Shown here: piece after piece, positions 19,833-29,430 of the stretch
How positions within the stretch are numbered: position 1 is the first letter of the stretch
Layout of the letters: every line of letters starts with the position of its first letter
NCBI RefSeq assembly: GCF_022374875.2
Contig: NZ_CP092427.2
Coordinates: 3,596,001-3,660,000 of the forward strand
DNA from: Mycolicibacterium rufum
GTDB lineage: Bacteria > Actinomycetota > Actinomycetes > Mycobacteriales > Mycobacteriaceae
Length of the DNA stretch: 64,000 bases
Reading direction: 5' to 3'
The notes under the pieces: model-generated
The model's input: only the letters and a program-made list of their open reading frames with translations
Told to the model about the DNA's origin: nothing
Databases searched by the model: none
Program-made: the position numbers and the translations under genes

Positions 19833-22800
19833 GCGGCCGCGGGCTTCTTCGTCTTCGGGGCGTCGCCGCGCTTCTTGCGCGGCGGCAGCCACGGCGCGAT
19901 CGGGTTGCCCTGCCAGCGGGTCGACGCCGGCACCTCGTCACCACGCACCACCAGCGAGGCCGGGCCGACGGTGGCGCCGGCGCCGAGGCGGGCGGCCGGC
20001 AGCGCCACGCAGTGCGGGCCGAGGGTGGCGCCACGCTCGAGCACCACCGTGTCCATCCGCATGATCCGGTCGTGGAACAGGTGGGTCTGCACGACGCACC
20101 CGCGGTTGACCGTCGCCCCGTCGCCCAGCGTCACCAGGTCGGCCTCGGGTAGCCAGTAGGTCTCACACCACACCCCGCGTCCGATCGTCGCGCCCAGCGC
20201 GCGTAGCCACACGTTCATCACCGGGGTACCCGCGGCGGCCCGGGCGAACCACGGCGCCGCGACGGTCTCGACGAACGTGTCGGACACCTCGTTGCGCCAC
20301 ACGAACGACGACCACAGCGGGTGTTCGATCGCGGTGATCCGGCCCACCAGAAGCCATTTCGCGAGTACCGCGATGCCGCCGGCCACCGCGCCGGCGGCCA
20401 GCAGCACCAGCCCGGTCAGGCACGCCGCACCCAGCCAGCCGAACGCCAGCACCAGCGCCTGCACGGCCAGCAGCACACCGACGCCGATCGCGAACGTGAC
20501 GACGACGGGCACGAATCGGAACGTCTCGACGGTCGCGCGCAACGCCCGCAGCCGCATCGAGGGGTGGAACGTGCGCAGTGCGTCGGCCGCGGTGGGTTGG
20601 CGCCGCAGCCGCATCGGCGGGCTGCCGAGCCACGACGAGCCCGCCTTGGCCTTGTGTGGCGTCGCCGACAGCACCGCCACCAGGCCGTCGTCGGGCACCC
20701 GGCGGCCGGGCTGGGTGATGCCCGAGTTGCCGAGGAACGCTCGCTTGCCGACCGTCGCCCGGGCGACGTGGATCCAGCCGCCGCCCAGTTCGTAGGAGGC
20801 CACCATGGTGTCGTCGGCCAGGAACGCGCTGTCCTCGACGACGGTGAACTTCGGGATCAGCAGGGCGGTGGAGATCTCGGTGCCCTTGCCCACGCGGGCG
20901 CCCAGCAGGCGCAGCCACCACGGCGTCAGCAGACCCGCGTAGATCGGGAACAGGTAGTTGCGGGCGCCGTCCATCAGGCGTTCGGTGGCCCACAGCTGCC
21001 AGCCCGCCCGGCTGCGCACCGGGTGGTAGCCCTCGCGCAGGCCCAGCGACAGCACCCGCACGCCCAGCACGGTCAGCGCCGCGTACACCACGAGGGCCGC
21101 GGCGGTGGCCGGCACGCTCCACGCCAGCGCGGGCAGTACCGCGTCGCCCAGCGTCGCGGTGCCGCGGATACCCCAGCCGACGACGGCCAGGCCCACCGCC
21201 AGCGCGGCCAACGGCAGTGCACCGAGCAGCACCGACGTCAGCCCGTAGACCGCCACCCACAGTGGGGACCGCGGCGGGCGGTGGTCGGGCCACGGATGCT
21301 TGGCCTTGCCGGACTTCACCGCCGGGGAGCCCTTCCAGTACTGCCGGTTCTTCACCTTCCCGACGACGCCGGAGCCGGGCGCCACGTCGGCGTTCTTGCC
21401 GACGACCGCGCCGGGCAGCAGCGTCGTGCGCGCGCCGATGGTGGCGTCGTTGCCGACGGTGATGGGGCCGAGGTGGAACAGATCGCCGTCGATCCAGTGT
21501 CCGGTCAGGTCGACCTCGGGTTCGATGGAGCACCGGTGCCCGAGCGTCAGCATCCCCGTCACCGGCGGGGCGGAATGCAGGTCGACCCCGGTGCCGACCG
21601 AATTGCCCAGTGCGCGTGCGTAATACATCAGCCACGGCGCGCCTGCCATGTTCTCCGCGCCGCTGGCCTCGGCGAGGCGTTCGGCAAGCCAGACCCGCAG
21701 GTGCACCGAGCCGCCGCGCCGGTAGGTGCCCGGCGCCAGCGTGCCGGCCAGGATCCGGGCGCCCAGCACCGCGATGCCCATCCGGCCGGGGGGCGTGACG
21801 AACAGCAGGAACCCGGCGAGGATCCACCACCAGCTGAGCGGCCACGCCCACGGCACCAGCGCCAACGCCGCGGCGACGTTGTTGGCGATCGCCAGCCACA
21901 CCACCCACTGCATGCCGGTCAGCGACGCCAGCGGCACCGTCAGCGCCACCTGCACCGCCTGGGTGAGCCGCGAGACGGGCGTGACCTCCCGGGTCTCCGT
22001 GGCAGGCGGCGGTTCCAGCTCCTCGAGGTAACCCGCGAGCGAGCCGAGCCGCGGATGGTCGTACAGGTCGGCGACGGTCACCTGCGGATAGCGTTGCCGC
22101 AGCGCGGCGATCAGCTGCGCCGCCGACAGCGAGCCGCCGCCCAGGGCGAAGAAGTCGGCCTCCGGCCCGTCGATCGGGGCGGCCAGCACCTCCCGCCACA
22201 GCCCGGCCAGCCAGCCCAGCGTGCCCCCGAGGTCGGCGGCGTCGTCCTCAGCGGGCCCTACCGGCCACGGCAGCGCGTCGCGGTCCACCTTGCCCGAGGT
22301 GCGGGTGGGCAGCTCGTCGACGACGACCAGGCGCGGCACCAGCGCCGCGGGCAGCGACTCGGCCAGCCGGGACCGGGCCGCGTGCAGATCGAAGGCGGCC
22401 CCCGGCGCGACGACGACGTACCCGACCAGCAGCGGCGTCCCGCCGGCCGTCCGGCGCACCGCGGCAGCGCCCCCGCTGACCCCGGGCAGATGCACCAGCG
22501 CGGTGTCGACCTCGCCCAGCTCGATGCGCCGCCCGCCGACCTTCACCTGATCGTCGGCCCGCCCCATGAAGTACAGCCCGTCGGCCTCCAGCCGCACCAG
22601 GTCGCCGCTGCGGTAGGCGCGGCTCCACGCCAGCGTCGGCAGAGCCGCGTACTTCTCGGCGTCCTTCTCCGGATCGAGGTAGCGCGCCAGCCCCACCCCG
22701 CCGATCACCAGCTCGCCGACCTCGCCGACCGGCACCGGATTGCCCGCGGCGTCGACGACGGCCAGATCCCACCCGGCCAGCGGCAGCCCGATGCTCACCG

Positions 22801-23743
22801 GACCCTTCCCGGTGAGCCGGGCCGCGCACGCCACCACGGTCGCCTCGGTGGGGCCGTAGGTGTTCCACACCTCGCGGCCGTCGACCGCGAGCCGCTCGGC
22901 CAGCTCCGGCGGGCACGCCTCGCCGCCGAAGATCAGCAGCCGCACGGCCTCGAGGGCCTCGGCCGGCCACAGCGACGCCAGCGTCGGCACCGTCGAGACC
23001 ACCGTGATGTCGCGGGACACCAGCCACGGACCCAGGTCCATGCCGCTGCGCACCAGCGACCGCGGGGCGGGCACCAGGCAGGCGCCGTGCCGCCAGGCCA
23101 GCCACATCTCCTCGCAGGACGCGTCGAACGCCACCGACAGACCGGCCAGCACCCGGTCGCCCGGACCGAGCGGGCTGCCCTGCAGGAACATCTCGGCTTC
23201 GGCGTCGACGAACGCCGCGGCGTTGCGGTGGGTGACCGCAACACCCTTGGGGGTGCCGGTCGAGCCGGAGGTGAAGATGATCCAAGCGTCGTCGCGGCTC
23301 AACGGCGCGGTCGCGCGCCAGCCGCGCGACGAGCCGGGCCCGCGGACCAGGCCGCGCTCGGTGATCACGGCGACGACGTCGGCCTCGGTGAACACGAGTT
23401 CGGCGCGCTCGGGCGGGTCGTCGGCGTCGACGGGCACGTAGGCCGCGCCGGTGGCCAGCGTCGCGAGGATCGCGACGTAGAGCGCATAGCTGCCCGACGG
23501 CATCCGGATCCCGATGCGGTCGCCGCGGCCGATCCCGCGGGCCGCCAGCCAGGCCACGCTGTCCTCGACGTCGGCGATCAGCTCGGCGTAGGTGAGCTGG
23601 ACGGCGCCGTCGTCGATCGCGGTCGCGTCGGGGTAGCGCCGCGAGGTCTCGTAGAGGATGTCGATCAGCGTGCGTGGCTGCGGGGCCAGGGCCGACAGCA
23701 GGTACTGGCCGGGGATCTCGGAGGTTGGATCCGCTGCTGTCAC
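19829..23743 (-). CDS. Pls-type single-module NRPS (A-T-six TM-three soluble domains)
   Basis: 1304 residues from GTG 23743 (VTAADPTSEIPGQY). Adenylation domain ~25-500: A3 IIFTSGSTGTPKG (155-167), A4 FDAS with the alpha-amine-binding Asp (D207), A5 NTYGPTEAT (294-302), A7 YRSGDLV, A10 RTSGKVDR (481-488). Thiolation domain with phosphopantetheine Ser538 in LGGGSLS. Then three pairs of membrane helices (~610-665, ~827-900, ~1076-1133), each followed by a soluble domain with hexapeptide-like repeats. This is the architecture and length of epsilon-poly-L-lysine synthetase Pls (~1319 aa). No TE domain. Product unknown; an isopeptide-linked amino-acid polymer or amide is the family inference. Confidence 0.9.
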   Translation of the reverse strand: MTAADPTSEIPGQYLLSALAPQPRTLIDILYETSRRYPDATAIDDGAVQLTYAELIADVEDSVAWLAARGIGRGDRIGIRMPSGSYALYVAILATLATGAAYVPVDADDPPERAELVFTEADVVAVITERGLVRGPGSSRGWRATAPLSRDDAWIIFTSGSTGTPKGVAVTHRNAAAFVDAEAEMFLQGSPLGPGDRVLAGLSVAFDASCEEMWLAWRHGACLVPAPRSLVRSGMDLGPWLVSRDITVVSTVPTLASLWPAEALEAVRLLIFGGEACPPELAERLAVDGREVWNTYGPTEATVVACAARLTGKGPVSIGLPLAGWDLAVVDAAGNPVPVGEVGELVIGGVGLARYLDPEKDAEKYAALPTLAWSRAYRSGDLVRLEADGLYFMGRADDQVKVGGRRIELGEVDTALVHLPGVSGGAAAVRRTAGGTPLLVGYVVVAPGAAFDLHAARSRLAESLPAALVPRLVVVDELPTRTSGKVDRDALPWPVGPAEDDAADLGGTLGWLAGLWREVLAAPIDGPEADFFALGGGSLSAAQLIAALRQRYPQVTVADLYDHPRLGSLAGYLEELEPPPATETREVTPVSRLTQAVQVALTVPLASLTGMQWVVWLAIANNVAAALALVPWAWPLSWWWILAGFLLFVTPPGRMGIAVLGARILAGTLAPGTYRRGGSVHLRVWLAERLAEASGAENMAGAPWLMYYARALGNSVGTGVDLHSAPPVTGMLTLGHRCSIEPEVDLTGHWIDGDLFHLGPITVGNDATIGARTTLLPGAVVGKNADVAPGSGVVGKVKNRQYWKGSPAVKSGKAKHPWPDHRPPRSPLWVAVYGLTSVLLGALPLAALAVGLAVVGWGIRGTATLGDAVLPALAWSVPATAAALVVYAALTVLGVRVLSLGLREGYHPVRSRAGWQLWATERLMDGARNYLFPIYAGLLTPWWLRLLGARVGKGTEISTALLIPKFTVVEDSAFLADDTMVASYELGGGWIHVARATVGKRAFLGNSGITQPGRRVPDDGLVAVLSATPHKAKAGSSWLGSPPMRLRRQPTAADALRTFHPSMRLRALRATVETFRFVPVVVTFAIGVGVLLAVQALVLAFGWLGAACLTGLVLLAAGAVAGGIAVLAKWLLVGRITAIEHPLWSSFVWRNEVSDTFVETVAAPWFARAAAGTPVMNVWLRALGATIGRGVWCETYWLPEADLVTLGDGATVNRGCVVQTHLFHDRIMRMDTVVLERGATLGPHCVALPAARLGAGATVGPASLVVRGDEVPASTRWQGNPIAPWLPPRKKRGDAPKTKKPAAA

Positions 23744-23830
23744 GGGTACAAGGTACTCACTGCGCGAAGCCGCTTCTCGCCGTCGGGCGGCTCTCGATTT
23801 CGCGTGTCGACGGCCCGACTGGCAGAATGA

Positions 23831-23950
23831 CCGGCTTGGAGGGGAGTATTCCTTCGCCACAGCGTCGTCATCACGTCGTCCGTGACCGGACGACCGGTGC
23901 TGTGGGCCGACCGCCGGTGACGGAGTCGGTGGAAGAGACCTCCGGCGTTG
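23831..23950 (+). promoter_or_regulatory. yybP-ykoY (Mn2+) riboswitch upstream of terC-like gene
   Basis: Contains the hallmark GGGGAGTA (23841-23848) and downstream GAGACC (23935-23940) that frame yybP-ykoY aptamers. The closing helix is visible: GGAGG 23838-23842 pairs with CCTCC 23939-23943. An internal GTCATC (23877-23882) resembles the conserved L3-side strand. It ends ~20 nt before the RBS (GGAGG 23961-23965) of a TerC-family gene, the classic target of this class. CCTCC could also reach the RBS GGAGG, a ready anti-SD switch. Family sensing of Mn2+ is established; response here is inferred. Confidence 0.82.
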
Positions 23951-23969
23951 AACGACGACCGGAGGTTTG

Positions 23970-25013
23970 ATGAACGTCAGTGCACTCGAGTGGGGCATCA
24001 CGCTCAGCGTGACCATCGCGATCCTGCTCTTCGATGTGATCGTGATCGGGCGCCGCCCCCACGAGCCGTCCCGCCGCGAGACGGGGATCGCGCTGACCGT
24101 CTACGTCGGCCTCGCCATCGCATTCGGGGTGTGGACCTGGTTCTTCCACGGCAGCCAGTACGGGGTGGAGTTCTTCGCCGGCTGGCTCACCGAGTACAGC
24201 CTGTCGGTCGACAACCTCTTCATCTTCTTGATCATCATGGCGAGCTTCAAGGTGCCGCGGATCTACCAGCAGCAGGCGCTGCTCGTCGGCATCATCCTGG
24301 CGCTGATCTTCCGTGGCATCTTCATCGCGCTCGGCGCGGTGGCCATCGAGCAGTTCAGCTGGGTGTTCTACCTGTTCGGGGCGTTCCTGGTGTACACCGC
24401 GCTGAAGCTGGTCCGCGACACCGACCACGACGACGACGCCGAGAACGGCGTGGTGCGGTTCGCGCAGAAGCACCTGAAGTTCACCGACACCTGGGACGGC
24501 CTGAAGCTGTGGGTGAAGGAGAACGGGTCGCGGCTGATGACGCCGATGTTCCTGGTCATCGTGGCGCTGGGCACCACCGACCTGCTGTTCGCGCTGGACT
24601 CGATCCCGGCGATCTACGGCCTGACCCGCGAGCCCTACCTGGTGTTCGCCGCCAACGTGTTCGCGCTGATGGGTCTGCGCCAGCTGTACTTCCTGCTGGG
24701 TGACCTGCTCAAGCGCCTGGTCTACCTGTCGCAGGGGCTGGCGTTCATCCTGGGCTTCATCGGCGTGAAGCTGCTGCTGCACGCGCTGCACGAGAACGAG
24801 CTGCCGTTCATCAACGGCGGCGAGCCGGTGCCGGTGCCGGAGATCCCGACGCTGGCCTCGCTGGGCGTCATCGTCGTCACGCTGCTGATCACCACGGCCG
24901 CGAGCCTCTACAAGACCCGGGTGCACGACGTGCGCAAGGGCGACGGCGAGGACGAGAACGCGGATGAGGCGCAGCAGGAGAACGTCGACCCCGCGGCCGA
25001 CACCACGCGCTGA
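23970..25013 (+). CDS. TerC-family integral membrane metal transporter
   Basis: 347 residues from ATG 23970 (TTG one codon earlier is less likely given RBS spacing). Nine or so membrane segments and the TerC signatures: acidic SLSVDNLF in TM3 and the mirrored LFALDSIPAIYGLTREPYLVF, whose Asp residues line the transport path. C-terminus is long and acidic. TerC/Alx/MeeF proteins export Mn2+ and some metallate secreted enzymes. The yybP-ykoY element upstream supports manganese efflux. It is divergent from the Pls-like gene. Confidence 0.92.
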   Translation: MNVSALEWGITLSVTIAILLFDVIVIGRRPHEPSRRETGIALTVYVGLAIAFGVWTWFFHGSQYGVEFFAGWLTEYSLSVDNLFIFLIIMASFKVPRIYQQQALLVGIILALIFRGIFIALGAVAIEQFSWVFYLFGAFLVYTALKLVRDTDHDDDAENGVVRFAQKHLKFTDTWDGLKLWVKENGSRLMTPMFLVIVALGTTDLLFALDSIPAIYGLTREPYLVFAANVFALMGLRQLYFLLGDLLKRLVYLSQGLAFILGFIGVKLLLHALHENELPFINGGEPVPVPEIPTLASLGVIVVTLLITTAASLYKTRVHDVRKGDGEDENADEAQQENVDPAADTTR

Positions 25014-25080
25014 ACATTCCGTTGCGCTCGCGCTGATCGTAACGGGTGCCCGGGTGTCCGGGTGCCGCTAGCGTGGCCGG

Positions 25081-25479
25081 GTGCGGCTTTTCCTCTCCGA
25101 CGATGCGGGTGTCCGCGAGCTCACCGACGGCGATCAGCCGATCATCCGGGTGGCGGCCCCCGACCTGCAGCGGGCGCGACGGGTCCGGGCGCGCATCCGG
25201 TCGGGGACGGAGGATCTCGCGGTGATCCTCGACGTCACCGTGGCCGTCGCCGGCGACTTCCGCTCAGCGCGCCGCGCCTTCGACGCCACCGACAGCGACG
25301 AGACCATCCGCTACGCCGGGACCGTGGCCGGGCTGGTGGGTCTGCTCGGCGACATCGAGACGGCCGGCGTGGCCGACGGGGTGACGCTGATTCCCGCGTC
25401 GGACGGTCAGGACCTCAGCCGCATCGGGCACGACGTGCTGCGCGGGCTCGCGTCGCGCGATCAGGCCCGCGCGTCCTGA
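25081..25479 (+). CDS. Small hypothetical protein resembling the C-terminal end of an LLM flavin monooxygenase
   Basis: 132 residues from GTG 25081. The second half (TIRYAGTVAGLVGLLGDIE, then GVADGVTLIPA) resembles the last helix and strand of luciferase-like monooxygenases of the NtaA/SnaA group, where a GTPEQVADxL helix is followed by a DGFxLxP strand. The first ~50 residues do not look like the TIM barrel. It may be a domain remnant or a small conserved mycobacterial protein of similar fold. It overlaps the convergent serine-hydrolase gene by 19 bp. No function assigned. Confidence 0.5.
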   Translation: MRLFLSDDAGVRELTDGDQPIIRVAAPDLQRARRVRARIRSGTEDLAVILDVTVAVAGDFRSARRAFDATDSDETIRYAGTVAGLVGLLGDIETAGVADGVTLIPASDGQDLSRIGHDVLRGLASRDQARAS

Positions 25480-26624
25480 AGCGCGGCGTCGATCAGCCGC
25501 GCGTAGCGCTGTGAGCGGGCGGTGCCCGTCGTGCCCTGCCCCATCTTGTTCATGACGTAGGCGAACGTCGCGCGCCGGTCGAGGTCCATCACGACCAGCG
25601 AGCCGCCCCAGCCGCCCCACCAGCACACCCGGCCGTCCGGCACCGCGCGCACGCTGTCGGGGCTGGACAGCCCGAAGCCGATGCCGAAGCGCAGCGGCAC
25701 GCCGAGCACCAGGTCGGTGCCGTGGGACTGCTCGGTGAAGATCAGGTCGACGGTCGCCGGGGACAGCAGGCGCACGCCCTCAGCGGCGCCACCCAGCGCG
25801 ATCGGCCGCAGGGCCCGCACCAGACCGCGGGCGTTGCCGTGCCCGTTGGCGCCGCCGATGTCGGCCTGCCGCCACTGGGCGGTCTCGGCGATCGCGACAC
25901 CGTAGGCGCCGGGCGGGAACGCCGCGAACGTCTTGACCGCGGGATGGTCGGGGTCCAGCCGGTCCAGGCCGCGGTCGCGCGGCGGGGGAGCGACCATCTG
26001 CGCGATCCGCGGCTCGTCGGCCTCACAAGCGCCGATCTGCACGTCGGCGCCCAGCGGGCCGGCGATCTCGTCGCGCACGAAGTCCTTGAGCGGGACACCG
26101 GCGACGCGCCGCACCAGCTCGCCGATCAGGTGGCCGTAGTTCATCGCGTGGTATCCCGACGCGGTGCCGGGCTCCCACCACGGCGCCTGGCCCGCCAGGT
26201 GGGCCGTCGCGCCCTCCCAGTCGTAGATCTGCTCGGAGTCGAACGGCATCTGCCAGCCCGACACCCCGGAGGTGTGGGAGAGCAGATGCCGCACCTCGAT
26301 GCGGTCCTTGCCGTGCGCGGCGAACTCCGGCCAGTACGACGCCACCGGGGCGAACGGGTCGAGCGCGCCGCGGTCGACGAGCATCAGCGCCGCCAGCGCG
26401 GTCAGCGTCTTCGTGCACGACCAGAAGTTGACGATCGTGTTCTCGTGCCAGGCAATCGTTTTCGCGCGATCGGCGCAGCCGCCCCACAGGTCGGCGACGA
26501 GCTCGCCGTCGATGTCGACCGCGATCGACGCGCCCAGCTCCTCACCGGTGCCGAGCTCGTCGGCCAGCGCCTCGGCGAGGCGGTCGAACCGCCGGTCCCA
26601 GTGACCCTGCACGGCGCCCGTCAT
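25461..26624 (-). CDS. Serine beta-lactamase-fold hydrolase (family VIII esterase/EstB type)
   Basis: 387 residues from ATG 26624. SxxK nucleophile motif in SCTKT (about residue 70), YHAMN containing the catalytic Tyr, HLLSHTSG, and a C-terminal WGGWGGS replacing the KTG strand, all typical of class C-like esterases called Lip proteins in mycobacteria. No signal peptide, so probably cytosolic. Substrate likely a short-chain or xenobiotic ester; not determinable. Monocistronic. Confidence 0.88.
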   Translation of the reverse strand: MTGAVQGHWDRRFDRLAEALADELGTGEELGASIAVDIDGELVADLWGGCADRAKTIAWHENTIVNFWSCTKTLTALAALMLVDRGALDPFAPVASYWPEFAAHGKDRIEVRHLLSHTSGVSGWQMPFDSEQIYDWEGATAHLAGQAPWWEPGTASGYHAMNYGHLIGELVRRVAGVPLKDFVRDEIAGPLGADVQIGACEADEPRIAQMVAPPPRDRGLDRLDPDHPAVKTFAAFPPGAYGVAIAETAQWRQADIGGANGHGNARGLVRALRPIALGGAAEGVRLLSPATVDLIFTEQSHGTDLVLGVPLRFGIGFGLSSPDSVRAVPDGRVCWWGGWGGSLVVMDLDRRATFAYVMNKMGQGTTGTARSQRYARLIDAALQDARA

Positions 26625-26650
26625 GGGCCGAGCCTAGGCGGTCCCGGTGG

Positions 26651-27172
26651 TCACCAGTTGTTGTAGCCGCCCTCGGGGCCGAGCATGCGTTCCAGCCGCG
26701 TGCGGTTGATGCGGGCGAGTTCGTTGCGCACGATCTTGCGTTCGGTCTCGTGGTCGTTGAGCATCCGGTCGCGCATCGTGGCGAGCACGTCGTCGGCGCC
26801 GTATCCGTTGACGAACATCACGAAGCCGAACCCGAAGTGGTCGAGATAGGCCGTGGAGGCGGCCGCCAGCTCGGCCATCACCGCGGGGCGCTCGTCGCTG
26901 ATCGCGCACTGCTCGGCCTTGCACTTCTCGCTGCCAGGGCGGCGGCCGACGTCCGGGTAGGCCTGCAGGATCGAGTCGATCGAGTCCTCGCCGAGCGCGA
27001 ACAGCAGCGCGTCGGCGCAGCGGAACAGCTGATCGTGGTCGGCGAAGGGGCGTTGCCGGGCCAGGTCGGCGGCCAGCGGGACGCTGAAGCAGCACTCGTA
27101 GACGGCGTGCACGGCACGGCGCATCGGCAGGGCGTTGAACGCCTCCAGGCCGATTCCCTGATGCAGCAGCAC
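26651..27172 (-). CDS. uraD: OHCU decarboxylase-like protein (purine catabolism)
   Basis: 173 residues from ATG 27172 (MLLHQGIGLEAFNALPM). OHCU decarboxylase pattern: N-terminal FNALP, YECCFSV, GRRPG, KCKAEQ, then AELAAASTAYLDHFGFGFVMFVNGY and an HETERKIVRNELARINRTRL helix, matching the all-helical family. It converts 2-oxo-4-hydroxy-4-carboxy-5-ureidoimidazoline to S-allantoin after urate oxidation. No uricase, HIU hydrolase or allantoinase gene is nearby, so partners must be elsewhere or the role differs. It follows the esterase gene on the same strand but the 26-nt gap lacks an obvious coupling. Confidence 0.78.
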   Translation of the reverse strand: MLLHQGIGLEAFNALPMRRAVHAVYECCFSVPLAADLARQRPFADHDQLFRCADALLFALGEDSIDSILQAYPDVGRRPGSEKCKAEQCAISDERPAVMAELAAASTAYLDHFGFGFVMFVNGYGADDVLATMRDRMLNDHETERKIVRNELARINRTRLERMLGPEGGYNNW

Positions 27173-27460
27173 ACCGCCATGATCGAGTTCTCAGAGAACG
27201 GCAGCGTTACGCCGTGTTACGGCCACGCTAAATCCTGGCGTGGCCTGCGCAGCGTCGGTCGGAGAGTCACACGTCTGCACGTTCTGCACACGAGTACTCG
27301 CATTTCGCCTACAGAAGGTGCGACTGGTGAGGCTGGTGAGGCTCGTGTCGCTGCCCGCCATGAGATCCACTTTTTGTGCGGATCCACTCGCACTTCTGCT
27401 GCAAAACGTGGATTTCGCCGCTGGCTGCTCGTGCCTCACCGCCTGCTCGCGCGGAAGAGG
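27173..27460. other. Intergenic region upstream of uraD with inverted repeat
   Basis: 288 nt, lower GC than flanks. It should contain the uraD promoter and the end of the ppa transcript (both minus strand). It holds ATCCACTTTTTG (27365-27376) and CAAAACGTGGAT (27402-27413), complementary except for one base, likely the ppa terminator read on the minus strand. Also a short tandem repeat of GGTGAGGCT near 27327-27345. No gene supported. Confidence 0.5.
27365..27413 (-). terminator. Probable terminator of ppa
   Basis: Imperfect 12-bp inverted repeat (27365-27376 with 27402-27413, one mismatch, 25-nt loop) about 50 nt beyond the ppa stop on the minus strand. No clean T-tract, so termination efficiency is uncertain. 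Confidence 0.4.
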
Positions 27461-27946
27461 TCAGTGGCCCTCGGCGGAGAACCGCTCGATCGACCGGTTC
27501 ACCTCGGCCTCGGCCTCCTCGCGACCCACCCAGTCGGCGGCGTGCACGAACTTGCCCGGCTCGAGGTCCTTGTAGTGCACGAAGAAGTGCTTGATCGCGT
27601 CGAGCTCGAAGTCCGACACGTCGCCGATGTCCTGGATGTGGTCCCACCGCGGATCGGCGAGCACGCACAGCACCTTGTCGTCGCCGCCCTTCTCGTCGGT
27701 CATCCGGAACATGCCGACCGGGCGCGCCTCGACGATGCAGCCGGGGAACACCGGCTCGGGCAGCAGCACCAGCGCGTCCAGCGGGTCGCCGTCCTCGCCG
27801 AGGGTGTCCTCGATGTAGCCGTAGTCCGTCGGGTAGCCGAACGCGGTGAACAGGTAGCGGTCCAGCTTGACCTTGCCGCTGTCGTGGTCCACCTCGTACT
27901 TGTTGCGTGAACCCTTCGGGATCTCGATGAGAACGTCGAACTGCAC
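27461..27946 (-). CDS. ppa: Inorganic pyrophosphatase
   Basis: 161 residues from GTG 27946 ([18 protein letters not shown]), matching M. tuberculosis Ppa (162). RBS AAGGAG lies just upstream. Family I motifs: [19 protein letters not shown] and the metal site [12 protein letters not shown] with three Asp. Mycobacterial features include the shifted His cluster (HFFVHYKD). Cytoplasmic hexamer that hydrolyses PPi to drive biosynthesis. Divergent from dacB with 110 nt between starts. Confidence 0.97.
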   Translation of the reverse strand: MQFDVLIEIPKGSRNKYEVDHDSGKVKLDRYLFTAFGYPTDYGYIEDTLGEDGDPLDALVLLPEPVFPGCIVEARPVGMFRMTDEKGGDDKVLCVLADPRWDHIQDIGDVSDFELDAIKHFFVHYKDLEPGKFVHAADWVGREEAEAEVNRSIERFSAEGH

Positions 27947-28056
27947 CGGGAGGCTCCTTCGCGTGACGGGCGATCTACAGGCCGGAATCACCTTAATCGG
28001 GAGCGATACCCTGCTGTAGCGGGGTGGCTTTCGACCGATCGAGGGACAGGGGAAGT

Positions 28057-29430
28057 ATGCGGCCCACTCGATGGCGGCGGTCCACCTATGTGGTGGTGGG
28101 GGCAGTGGTGGCGGTGCTGGTGGTGGTCGTCGTCGCCGCGGCCGCGCTGCTGGTCGGCCGGCAGACGTCCACGGCCGTCGCCGTGAAGCCCGCGCCCGCG
28201 CCGGCCACCGCCGATCCGGGGGTGGTCCCGGTGCCCGAGGACGCCGCCGCGCCGACACCGGCCGGGCTGGCCGCGGTGCTGCGGCCCGTCCTGGCCGACC
28301 CGAACCTCGGGCTGTTCACCGGGCGCATCACCGACGCGATCACCGGCGACGAGCTGTGGGCCCAGGGCGCGCACGTGCCGATGCAGCCCGCCTCGACGAA
28401 CAAGCTGCTGACCACCGCCGCGGCGCTGCTGACGCTGGACCGCGACGCCCGGCTGACGACGCGCGTGGTGACGCCCTCGCCCGGCGTCGTGGTGCTCGTC
28501 GGCGGCGGTGATCCGACGCTGTCGGCGGCGCCGCGGGGGACGGACACGTGGTACCGCGACGCCGCCCGCATCGTCGACCTGGCCGATCAGGTGCGGCGCA
28601 GCGGAATCACGGTCAGGACGGTGCAGGTCGACGTCAGCGCCTACAGCGGCCCGACGATGGCACCCGGGTGGGATCCGCTCGACATCGACGGCGGCGACAT
28701 CGCCCCGATGGAGGCGGTGATGCTCGACGGTGGCCGCACCCAACCCGTCACCGTGGAGTCGCGTCGCTCCCGCACCCCGGCGCTGGACGCCGGCCGCGCG
28801 CTGGCCGTCGCGCTCGGCGCCGACCCGGCGCGGGTGACGGTGCTGCCGTCGGCGGCGCGCGGCCGGGAGATCGCCTCCGTGCAGTCCCCGCCGCTGATCC
28901 AGCGGCTGCGCGACATGATGAACGCCTCGGACAACGTGATGGCCGAGTCCACCGGCCGCGAGGTCGCCGCCGCGACGGGCCGCCCGCAGAGTTTCGCCGG
29001 CGCGGCGAGCGCCGTGCTCGCTGCGCTGGACGACGCCGACATCGACACCGGCGAGGCGCGGCTGCTCGATTCCAGCGGGCTGTCGGTCGACGACCGGCTG
29101 ACCGCCGAGACGCTCGACGAGGTGGTGGGCGCCGCGACCGGTGACGACCACCCCCGCTTGCGGCCGCTGGTCGACCTGCTGCCGATCGCCGGCGGCAGCG
29201 GCACGTTGTCCAACCGCTACCTCGACACCCCGGCCGGTCGGGATTCGGCGGGGTACCTGCGCGCCAAGACCGGATCGCTGACGGCGACCAACTCGCTGGC
29301 CGGTTTCGTCACCGACTCCAGCGGCCGCGTGCTGACGTTCGCGCTGCTGTCCAACCAGGCCGGGCCGAGCGGGCGCACCGCGCTCGACGCCTTCGCCGCG
29401 ACACTGCGATCGTGTGGGTGCAGAACGTGA
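28057..29430 (+). CDS. dacB: D-Ala-D-Ala carboxypeptidase/endopeptidase, PBP4 family (S13)
   Basis: 457 residues from ATG 28057 after a purine RBS; GTG 28024 is an alternative 11 codons upstream. N-terminal membrane anchor/signal ([22 protein letters not shown]). Penicillin-binding motifs: SxxK in STNK, SxN in ASDN and KTG in AKTGSLT. Equivalent to Rv3627c. It trims stem peptides or cleaves cross-links outside the membrane. The 3' end overlaps the metalloprotease GTG as GTGA. Confidence 0.94.
   Translation: MRPTRWRRSTYVVVGAVVAVLVVVVVAAAALLVGRQTSTAVAVKPAPAPATADPGVVPVPEDAAAPTPAGLAAVLRPVLADPNLGLFTGRITDAITGDELWAQGAHVPMQPASTNKLLTTAAALLTLDRDARLTTRVVTPSPGVVVLVGGGDPTLSAAPRGTDTWYRDAARIVDLADQVRRSGITVRTVQVDVSAYSGPTMAPGWDPLDIDGGDIAPMEAVMLDGGRTQPVTVESRRSRTPALDAGRALAVALGADPARVTVLPSAARGREIASVQSPPLIQRLRDMMNASDNVMAESTGREVAAATGRPQSFAGAASAVLAALDDADIDTGEARLLDSSGLSVDDRLTAETLDEVVGAATGDDHPRLRPLVDLLPIAGGSGTLSNRYLDTPAGRDSAGYLRAKTGSLTATNSLAGFVTDSSGRVLTFALLSNQAGPSGRTALDAFAATLRSCGCRT

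Noticed and set aside
20321..23830. 1169-codon plus-strand open frame opposite the Pls-like gene
   Set aside because: Antisense shadow in high-GC DNA: composition is Arg/Gln/His/Gly-rich with no domain, while the minus strand encodes clear A and T domains.
23871..24926. 351-codon minus-strand frame opposite the TerC gene
   Set aside because: Gln/His/Asp-rich shadow; the plus strand has the TerC membrane motifs.
27327..27345. Possible CRISPR-like or minisatellite repeat (GGTGAGGCT)
   Set aside because: Only two full copies of nine bases without spacers; likely chance.
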